Assembly: GCA_023228995.1 (NCBI GenBank)
Contig: JALOAD010000052.1
Span: 1-19,208, forward strand
Direction: 5' to 3'
DNA: 19,208 bases
Source: JALOAD01 sp023228995 [NCBI: Candidatus Muiribacterium halophilum]
GTDB taxonomy: Bacteria > Muiribacteriota > Muiribacteriia > Muiribacteriales
Below are positions 13,947-19,208 of the stretch, piece after piece. Position 1 is the stretch's first letter, and the number at the start of each line of letters is the position of its first letter. Made by a program: the position numbers and the translations under genes. The notes under the pieces are model-generated. The model made no database searches. It worked only from the letters and a program-made list of their open reading frames with translations, and was not told the origin of the DNA.

Positions 13947-15188
13947 TTACTGTCTAATTATCTCAGCTGGTTTTAATCTAGTAGCAAACCAAGCTGGATA
14001 TAATGATGCAATAACTGCTGTAAGAATCGCTACAAATGATACAATAATAATCATATTTAAAGGTAAATATGTATATATAAGTCCTCCACTAAAATTTAGA
14101 GATTCTGTCATTTCTTCAGGAATATTAAAATTAAATCCTTTAACAGAGAAATATAATGAAGTAAAATAAGCTAAAACTCCGCCTAAACCACCACCAAGAA
14201 CACCTATAAAAGTTCCTTCAAACATAAAAAGTGAAACAATATTTTTTCTATTAAGACCCATTGCATATAAAATTCCAATCTCTTTTTTTCTCTCATAAAC
14301 TGCCATAATAAGTGTATTAGCAATACCAAAGCCAGCCATAAGTAAAATTATAATCATAATCACAAAATAACTTGTACCTTCTTTCATAATCATAACATCA
14401 ATAAAATCGTGAAGCTCTTCATACCATGTGATTATATCTGCTTCTTTACCAAATTTATTTTCTAATACATTAAAAACAGAAACTGTATATTCTTTTTGAA
14501 TATTATTTGAATAAATTATAATCTCATTTATTGATTCTCTGCCAATAAAATCCCAAGCAAGAGATTTTGTCATATAAATATAATTATTATCAATTTTAAC
14601 ATTATCAGTATTAAAAAGACCTGCAATTTCAACTTCAATAGCATTCATAGATTTATCACTATCTCTACCCATAATTGTAATAAAATCACCTGCTTTTAAA
14701 TCAAGAAGTTTTGCAGTTTTTATACTCATTATTACTTTATTTTTTGAAGAATCACCTAAATAATTACCTTTCACCATAAATTCTTTTCTTTTAAAAAGTC
14801 TTTCTTCCAAATCTTTATCAATTCCATAAAACATAATTGGAATTTCTGATATACCATTTGTTATCTGTCCAGGGAAAAAAATCCTTTCAGCTATTTCAAT
14901 ATCTGTAAATTCTTCATTTACAGTTTTCTTTATATTATTTTTTAAATTATCTGTAAAACTAAAAGATGCAATATATTTTTCTTCCATATCCTCGTAAAGA
15001 TCGTGAGGAAGAATTCTAATTATACCAATATCTGTATGTATAAATTTATTAATAACATTTCTTGTAATACCTGAAGTTAATGAATTAGCAAAAAGCGTTA
15101 TAAAAACTCCGGCAAAAATAGTCGAAGCTGTTAAAATTGTCCTAATTTTATGTCTAAACATATTTTTCCAAGCAAGATTCAAGAGCAT
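13947..15188 (-). CDS. FtsX/MacB-type ABC transporter permease (first)
   Basis: A 413-residue permease with the LolC/LolE-MacB topology. One N-terminal helix (about 17-36) is followed by a large periplasmic domain (about 40-265) and three C-terminal helices (about 274-297, 325-345, 377-398). YERKKEIGILYAMGLNRK (298-315) is the conserved coupling loop, and the tail PAWFATRLKPAEIIRQ is typical of the family. Such permeases use ATP hydrolysis in the cytoplasm to drive movement of the periplasmic domain, extracting lipoproteins or pushing substrates outward rather than transporting through a central pore. The start ATG has AAAGGAG upstream. It lies 15 nt after the ATPase gene and 12 nt before the second permease. 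Confidence 0.93.
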   Translation of the reverse strand: MLLNLAWKNMFRHKIRTILTASTIFAGVFITLFANSLTSGITRNVINKFIHTDIGIIRILPHDLYEDMEEKYIASFSFTDNLKNNIKKTVNEEFTDIEIAERIFFPGQITNGISEIPIMFYGIDKDLEERLFKRKEFMVKGNYLGDSSKNKVIMSIKTAKLLDLKAGDFITIMGRDSDKSMNAIEVEIAGLFNTDNVKIDNNYIYMTKSLAWDFIGRESINEIIIYSNNIQKEYTVSVFNVLENKFGKEADIITWYEELHDFIDVMIMKEGTSYFVIMIIILLMAGFGIANTLIMAVYERKKEIGILYAMGLNRKNIVSLFMFEGTFIGVLGGGLGGVLAYFTSLYFSVKGFNFNIPEEMTESLNFSGGLIYTYLPLNMIIIVSFVAILTAVIASLYPAWFATRLKPAEIIRQ

Positions 15189-15203
15189 AATCTCTCCTTT
15201 AAA

Positions 15204-15893
15204 TTATCTATTTTCAATATTTTTAATCTTACCATCTTCAAGCCAAACCACTCTTTTTGCAAACTCAATTATCCTTTTATCATGAGATGAAAAAATAAAA
15301 GTAATATTTTTTTCAACATTCATTCTTTTCATAAGTTGCAGTATGGTTTCACCAGTTTTTGAATCAAGATTAGCAGTAGGTTCATCTGCAAGAATAATCT
15401 CAGGATCTTTTACAAGAGCTCTTGCAACAGCAACTCTTTGTTGCTGACCACCTGATAATTCATCAGGACGATGCTTTTTATATTCAAGAATATCCATTTC
15501 TTCCATTATTTGTTCAACTTTAATTGCTTTTTCTTTTTTAGAAAGCTTTTTCATAATGTCAAGTGAAAACCTAATATTTTCAAAAGCTGTAAGAACTGGA
15601 ATCAAATTATATTGCTGAAAAATAAAACCAAGTTTATCCTTTCTAAAATCAGATATTTCAGAATTAGACAATTCACATATATTTACATTATCCACAAGAA
15701 TCTTGCCATTAGTCGGATCATCCATACCACCAATAGCATTAAGAACAGTAGTTTTTCCCGACCCTGAAGGACCAGCCAAAACAGTAAACTCACCTTTTTC
15801 AAAATCAAGATCAATATTATTAACAGCTTTTACAATAACTTTACCCATAACATACTCTTTAGATAAATTCTTAATTATAATGTTTTTATCCAT
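15204..15893 (-). CDS. LolD/MacB-type ABC transporter ATPase
   Basis: A 229-residue ATP-binding subunit with all motifs intact: Walker A GPSGSGKTT (41-49), Q-loop Q93, signature LSGGQQQRVAVARA (146-159), Walker B IILADE (166-171) and switch histidine H204 (SSHDKR). The ADEPTANLDSKTG stretch after Walker B and the overall length are typical of the LolD/MacB/FtsE subfamily that pairs with FtsX-like permeases. AGGAGG precedes the ATG closely. It starts 8 nt after the stop of the barrel gene. It should energise the two permeases encoded directly downstream. Confidence 0.96.
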   Translation of the reverse strand: MDKNIIIKNLSKEYVMGKVIVKAVNNIDLDFEKGEFTVLAGPSGSGKTTVLNAIGGMDDPTNGKILVDNVNICELSNSEISDFRKDKLGFIFQQYNLIPVLTAFENIRFSLDIMKKLSKKEKAIKVEQIMEEMDILEYKKHRPDELSGGQQQRVAVARALVKDPEIILADEPTANLDSKTGETILQLMKRMNVEKNITFIFSSHDKRIIEFAKRVVWLEDGKIKNIENR

Positions 15894-15901
15894 AAAACCT
15901 C

Positions 15902-16849
15902 CTAAACGCTTTTTTTAAACACAATTTTAAAATCCCAACTATTATTTGAAAGAAACATAGTTTTATCAAAATATTTGTTATAACTTACATCCATACTCTT
16001 AAAATCATCAATTATAAAGTTATAGACCAAACCATTAAAAACTTTACCTAAATTTGAATTTGTAAGAATGTTAAAATTTACAGCAGTGAACTCATTAATT
16101 GTATAAGATAATCCATAAAAATCTGAATGATTGTTTTTTTCAACATTGCATTCATAAGAAAAAACTAGATTATTCTGATTAATTTCCCACGAATAATCCG
16201 TCCCAATAACCAGATTATTATCTATTTTTGAATCTAATTGAAATCCAATTTGACCCCAAATACCAATACCTTTATCACCTTTAAATTCAAGAACAAATTC
16301 CTTTTTATTTTCATTTAAATTAACATTATAATACTCAAGAAAATTTATCATATATTCAAAAGATTGATTAATCCATGTATATCTAAATGCATATATATCA
16401 TCATTATTAGAATCAAATTTATAAGCAAATTCTGTTCGTGAGTAAAAAGAATTACTATAAGAAACAAAAACACTATCAACACCATTTTTATCTTTTTTGA
16501 GATCAGTAATGTCATTACTATTGAAAATATCTGTTTTATTAAAATATAAACTATTTCCCCATATTATTCTCTGACGACCAAAACCTAATTTATAATTTTG
16601 TTTATACTGCTCAACAAAAAATCTCTTAACAAAAACTTCCGAATCGCCTTTTTTAATATCAATACCCAATTCAAAGTTAAAATAATCAGAATTTTTTAAA
16701 TAATCTTCATAAGAAATATAATGTTTTAACAAAACTTCTTCATTGTTATGGGAAAAATCCAGAATAAACTCAGATTCATTAAGAATATTATAAGAAAAAA
16801 CATTAAAACAATTAAACAGAATATAAAACAAAACAATTAATTTAGTCAT
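15902..16849 (-). CDS. Putative outer-membrane beta-barrel protein of the export operon
   Basis: A 315-residue exported protein. The signal peptide ends near residue 19 (FNCFNVFS). The rest is alternating polar/hydrophobic beta-strands rich in aromatic residues (Y, F, W) and asparagine, as in porin-like barrels. The segment GRQRIIWGNSLYFNKTD..NSND..D (91-117) resembles the R-Q-x-I-x-W-G motif of DUF1302-like barrels that accompany LolA-like proteins and RND or ABC exporters; this link is from memory of such operons. The C-terminus ends FKIVFKKSV, without a terminal aromatic but with an F four residues earlier. Its ATG overlaps the TetR stop (ATGA at 16846-16849), so the two genes are translationally coupled. 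Confidence 0.7.
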   Translation of the reverse strand: MTKLIVLFYILFNCFNVFSYNILNESEFILDFSHNNEEVLLKHYISYEDYLKNSDYFNFELGIDIKKGDSEVFVKRFFVEQYKQNYKLGFGRQRIIWGNSLYFNKTDIFNSNDITDLKKDKNGVDSVFVSYSNSFYSRTEFAYKFDSNNDDIYAFRYTWINQSFEYMINFLEYYNVNLNENKKEFVLEFKGDKGIGIWGQIGFQLDSKIDNNLVIGTDYSWEINQNNLVFSYECNVEKNNHSDFYGLSYTINEFTAVNFNILTNSNLGKVFNGLVYNFIIDDFKSMDVSYNKYFDKTMFLSNNSWDFKIVFKKSV

Positions 16850-17475
16850 AAATTTTTACTTGAAAGTCCATTAAAAATAACATCAAAAAAAGCATCAGCA
16901 TAATTAGCATATTCATCTTTTTTCATATGAGGATTTTTTAAAATTTCACCTTGAATATAATCAGCAAAAGAATGTTGAACATTTTCAAGATAAATAATAA
17001 TAAGATTTTTATCCAGTTTAGGATTAATCTCACCAGATTTAATACCATAATCGATAATTTTATAATAAAAATCTTTAGTTTCCTTAGCATATCTTGAAAA
17101 CATAACCAAATTAATATCTTTTACACCATAAATATTCTTAGCAAGATCAAAATATCTTGGATAATCATCAAGCATTTCAAGAACTTTTAAATTTAAAATT
17201 TTCAATGTATTAAAAAATCCATTCTTTTCAATATCTTTAGCAACATTATTAATAATATCCATTTTAACTTTAACAACATCATCAAGAACAGCAAGAAGAC
17301 AATCGATTTTTTCATCAAAATACTGATAAAAACTCCCTTTTGGAATTTTAGCTAATTTACAAATATTAGAAACAGTCGCTTCAGCATATTGCTTTTCAGT
17401 AAATTCAACTAAACTAGCATTGATTATTTGATTTTTTTTCTTTTCAGGTAAATTATAAAAAGTTTGTTTTATCAT
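16846..17475 (-). CDS. TetR/AcrR-family transcriptional regulator
   Basis: A 209-residue one-component repressor. The N-terminal DNA-binding domain includes the helix-turn-helix at about 34-53 (TVSNICKLAKIPKGSFYQYF), followed by DEKIDCLLAVLD, both typical of the family. The C-terminal part is an all-helical ligand/dimer domain with no assigned ligand. It is the first gene of the exporter operon and overlaps the barrel gene by 4 nt, so it very likely represses its own operon until it binds the exporter's substrate or a lipid signal. The ATG at 17473-17475 has GGAG (17482-17485) 6 nt upstream. That ribosome-binding site sits in a small GACT-AAGG-AGTC hairpin that could modulate translation. A palindromic operator candidate lies just upstream. 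Confidence 0.93.
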   Translation of the reverse strand: MIKQTFYNLPEKKKNQIINASLVEFTEKQYAEATVSNICKLAKIPKGSFYQYFDEKIDCLLAVLDDVVKVKMDIINNVAKDIEKNGFFNTLKILNLKVLEMLDDYPRYFDLAKNIYGVKDINLVMFSRYAKETKDFYYKIIDYGIKSGEINPKLDKNLIIIYLENVQHSFADYIQGEILKNPHMKKDEYANYADAFFDVIFNGLSSKNL

Positions 17476-17489
17476 AATGCGACTCCTTA

Positions 17490-17509
17490 GTCATATGACC
17501 TTATAGTCA
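17490..17509 (-). promoter_or_regulatory. Candidate TetR operator
   Basis: A perfect 10-bp palindrome GTCATATGAC (17490-17499) overlaps a second dyad TGAC-N6-GTCA (17496-17509, read on the minus strand). Both lie 15-34 bp upstream of the TetR start codon. TATAAG (17500-17505) on the minus strand is a -10 candidate between the dyads; an alternative pair is TTGTTT (17532-17537) with TATTGT (17509-17514), 17-nt spacer. In either case the palindrome covers the core promoter or start site, the usual position for TetR autoregulation. Confidence 0.5.
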
Positions 17510-17550
17510 CAATAACACAAAAAAAAATAAAAAACAAGAAAAAATATATA

Positions 17551-17598
17551 AAAGCAGTATAAGAGCGGTATGTGATGCGTATAAGGGTGGTATAAAAA
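17551..17598. repeat. Second copy of the iteron-like repeat, upstream of TetR
   Basis: Two copies of GTATAAGRGYGGTAT start at 17557 and 17579, a 22-bp period. GTATAAGAGCGGTATG (17557-17572) is, on the opposite strand, a 15-of-16 match to CATACCGTTCTTATAC at 9777-9792 inside the iteron array near htrA. Words such as GCGTATAA and TATACTG-TTTTATA also recur at both sites. The similarity exceeds what general AT-richness would give, because the shared words contain clustered G and C. Confidence 0.65.
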
Positions 17599-17810
17599 CT
17601 GTGAAATAGTAGAAGCTTTAAATATAAATCTCAATTTAAACTTCATCAAAAAGGTGCAGTTAAAATTCCTCGGTTTATTTTACATTAACATTTGTACCTG
17701 CCATAATATTTAAGCAAATAAACAAAAATAAACAGTAAATAACACATTTTACAACTTATACATTTTATTATTTTGTTATTTTGCCAAATGACCAAATATA
17801 TAACACATAA

Positions 17811-17871
17811 GGTCAAATAGTATTTAGTCAAATAGTATTTGGTCAAATAGTATTTGGTCAAATAGTATTTG
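17811..17871. repeat. 15-bp tandem array of CAAATAGTATTTG palindromes
   Basis: Four consecutive 15-bp units of GGTCAAATAGTATTT begin at 17811, 17826, 17841 and 17856; the second starts with A instead of G. Each unit contains CAAATA-G-TATTTG, a 13-bp dyad with 6-bp arms around one central base (the first ends in A). The 15-bp step puts neighbouring dyads on roughly opposite helix faces. An inverted half-copy, GACCAAATA, lies at about 17790-17798. The array is downstream of the 46-residue gene and upstream of the TetR promoter. Confidence 0.85.
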
Positions 17872-17899
17872 GTTTAGAAAAATGAATTAATATATGTTT

Positions 17900-18040
17900 T
17901 TAGAATTTAGTTCTATAAAGTTCAATTCCTATAAAAAACAATAACCCAGATAAAAAAAATAAAGCATAACTATTTGTCGAATAAATTAATAATACAATTG
18001 ATGATATAACAAGTAAAAATGCTAAAATATTTTTTTTCAT
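17900..18040 (-). CDS. 46-residue two-helix membrane protein coupled to CPBP protease
   Basis: A short ORF beginning MKKNILAFLLVISS and ending IELYRTKF. It has two predicted membrane helices (about 4-20 and 26-41) joined by a short STNS turn, with basic residues at both ends, so both ends probably face the cytoplasm. Its ATG (18038-18040) overlaps the TGA of the CPBP protease gene (18037-18039) as ATGA. GAGA lies 7 nt upstream inside the protease gene. Overlap, ribosome-binding site and membrane-protein composition make it a likely real gene although it is below usual length cut-offs. Function is unknown; options are a regulatory subunit of the protease, an immunity-type or toxin-like membrane peptide, or a housekeeping two-helix protein. 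Confidence 0.65.
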   Translation of the reverse strand: MKKNILAFLLVISSIVLLIYSTNSYALFFLSGLLFFIGIELYRTKF

Positions 18041-18666
18041 ATATTTATCTCAACAAAATAATACATCAAAATATAAGATATAACAACAGTTAATATATGA
18101 AACGTAATTACTACTGTAAGTTTTTTAGTTTTTGAATATATATATGTTACAAATAATGACCAGAAAAATAATCTTAACTTTGTATGAATATGTACTATAG
18201 AAAATAAAAAAGATATTAGAAAAATTATTATAATATTATGTTTGATTTTGTCTTTAAGATAATTATATAGAATAAATCTATAAAAAATTTCTTCAATTAT
18301 CGGGAAAATCAAAATATCCGTAAATATCGTAAATATTGTAATTCTACTTCCTTTATATATTAAACGAGCATATTCTTCATTATTTCCCATAAAATAAAAT
18401 AATATAAATAGAAATAAAGAACTAACAAAATAAGTAATGAATATTAATTTAACACCTAACCATACATTTATTTTAAAATCATGCAATTCTTCTTTAAATT
18501 TATCTATTAGTTCTTTTTTAAAAATGTAAAAACATATAAAATCAAAAACAAATCCCAAGATATATCTTGGAACTTGTGATAAACCAGCTCTAGCTAATAT
18601 AAAAAGCAACAAATAAAAACATATAATAGCTATTGTTTTAATAGTTTTTTCAAAATTCAAAGTCAT
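18037..18666 (-). CDS. CPBP-family (Abi/Rce1-like) intramembrane metalloprotease
   Basis: A 209-residue polytopic membrane protein with about six helices. It has the two first conserved motifs of the CPBP/Abi family: E125-E126-x-x-x-R130 (IIEEIFYR) and F155-x-x-x-H159 (FSIVH). The third motif, usually H-x-x-x-N, is here H190-I-L-T-V, with the histidine kept and the asparagine replaced, so catalysis may be altered or lost. Bacterial members process or protect against peptides, including some bacteriocins, and act within the membrane. It starts 6 nt after the upstream secreted-protein gene with no Shine-Dalgarno sequence, implying translation by reinitiation. Its stop overlaps the start of the 46-residue gene. 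All three genes appear to form one transcript. Confidence 0.85.
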   Translation of the reverse strand: MTLNFEKTIKTIAIICFYLLLFILARAGLSQVPRYILGFVFDFICFYIFKKELIDKFKEELHDFKINVWLGVKLIFITYFVSSLFLFILFYFMGNNEEYARLIYKGSRITIFTIFTDILIFPIIEEIFYRFILYNYLKDKIKHNIIIIFLISFLFSIVHIHTKLRLFFWSLFVTYIYSKTKKLTVVITFHILTVVISYILMYYFVEINI

Positions 18667-18672
18667 TTTATT

Positions 18673-19185
18673 TTATTTAATTATTTTTAAAGTTTTTATA
18701 TTTCTGTAATCATTATCAGGTGAAGGCATATAAACTCCGTCAGGAGGAGTTTCACTTCCTACTTCATAACAAACTTCTTCTTCTACTATTGTCTTTTCGT
18801 TAATGATAGTACCATCTGCTAATGGAATAGGTTTTAAAAGTATATAATATATTATTCTGCAAAACATTGGTACACGATTATTATCATTATTATGAATTAA
18901 ATCAAAAATTTTGTTGGAAAAATCATGGGTAATTTTTTCATTAACAATATATTTTACTATTCTGGAAGAATTTTTTCCATAAAAAATAATTCCATGTGAT
19001 GATATCAGAAAGTCACATGTTTTAAGTGATTCCGGTTCACATTTTTCGGGATTAGCTAAAACAAATTCTGTTATCAATTCATTGTTTATTGATATTGCTA
19101 AATCTTTGAAACTAAATCCTGTTGAAGTAAAACCTATAAATGAAACAGTGAAGATAAACAAACATACTAAAAAGATTCTTTTCAT
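18673..19185 (-). CDS. Secreted protein with four cysteines, unknown family
   Basis: A 170-residue protein that I do not recognise. A signal peptide is clear at the N-terminus (MKRIFLVCLFIFTVSFIGFT, cleavage near residue 20-24). The mature part has four cysteines (C49, C57, C109, C139), an even number consistent with two disulphides outside the cytoplasm, and a proline-rich segment near the end (SETPPDGVYMPSPDND). The ATG at 19183-19185 is preceded by AGG with a 4-nt gap. It is the first gene visible of a trio with a CPBP protease and a 46-residue membrane protein. The context allows, but does not show, a secreted peptide/processing/immunity arrangement. Confidence 0.6.
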   Translation of the reverse strand: MKRIFLVCLFIFTVSFIGFTSTGFSFKDLAISINNELITEFVLANPEKCEPESLKTCDFLISSHGIIFYGKNSSRIVKYIVNEKITHDFSNKIFDLIHNNDNNRVPMFCRIIYYILLKPIPLADGTIINEKTIVEEEVCYEVGSETPPDGVYMPSPDNDYRNIKTLKIIK

Positions 19186-19208
19186 AAAACCTGCATATTT
19201 TTTTTAAT

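Larger units (their letters stand above)
17476..17899. other. Gene-free regulatory and repeat-rich region
   Basis: No ORF of note occurs on either strand. From the TetR side outward it holds the operator candidate (17490-17509), an iteron-like repeat (17551-17598), about 160 bp without recognisable structure (about 17600-17760), the motif TATTTTGCCAAAT (17777-17789) shared with 11864-11876, and a 15-bp palindromic tandem array (17811-17871). It also contains the 3' end of the transcript carrying the 46-residue membrane protein; no clear terminator hairpin with a T-run was found for it. Confidence 0.6.

Noticed and set aside
17811-17871. CRISPR array
   Set aside because: The units are contiguous 15-bp repeats without spacers and there are no cas genes nearby.

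Overview
The window is very AT-rich, densely packed bacterial DNA, with most genes on the minus strand. Several products imply a two-membrane (diderm) envelope: a periplasmic DegP/HtrA protease, a LolA-like lipoprotein-sorting protein, and a predicted outer-membrane beta-barrel in an operon with an ABC exporter. The genus cannot be named from the sequence. A poorly cultured, AT-rich diderm lineage (Muiribacteriota-like or spirochaete-like) is a guess.

Layout. (1) 1-3334: a minus-strand run of a HEAT-repeat gene, a REP-associated tyrosine transposase (RAYT) element, a second HEAT-repeat gene and a putative ECF-transporter S component. The RAYT element (about 1351-2422) has 22-bp terminal inverted repeats and a tail of short direct repeats. 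It appears to sit between two HEAT genes that were once neighbours. The transposase ends in a DnaA-domain-IV-like helix-turn-helix, and both terminal repeats carry a DnaA-box-like 9-mer. (2) 3341-6204: a large membrane-anchored propeller/TPR protein, preceded by a 25-codon leader ORF whose stop overlaps its start, and a divergent promoter region. (3) 6205-9660: a probably well-expressed exported protein of unknown family, convergent with an HtrA protease across a shared bidirectional terminator. (4) 9661-11742: a 21-bp-period iteron array and an APC-family permease fused to a PTS EIIA-type domain. (5) 11945-17475: a six-gene minus-strand operon (TetR regulator, outer-membrane barrel, ABC ATPase, two FtsX/MacB-type permeases, LolA-like protein). 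It reads as a self-contained, self-regulated envelope export or lipid/lipoprotein trafficking machine. (6) 17476-17899: gene-free DNA with a TetR-operator-like palindrome, a second copy of the iteron motif and a 15-bp palindromic tandem array. (7) 17900-19185: a minus-strand trio of a secreted four-cysteine protein, a CPBP/Abi intramembrane protease and a 46-residue two-helix membrane protein coupled by an ATGA overlap. That last gene is too short for routine ORF calling.

How the parts relate: in the TetR operon, substrate would be extracted from the inner membrane by the ATPase plus two permeases, carried by the LolA-like protein, and inserted at or passed through the barrel. This is inferred from families and gene order. 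The intergenic repeats around 9.8 kb, 11.86 kb and 17.5-17.9 kb share motifs with one another and are not explained by the genes.
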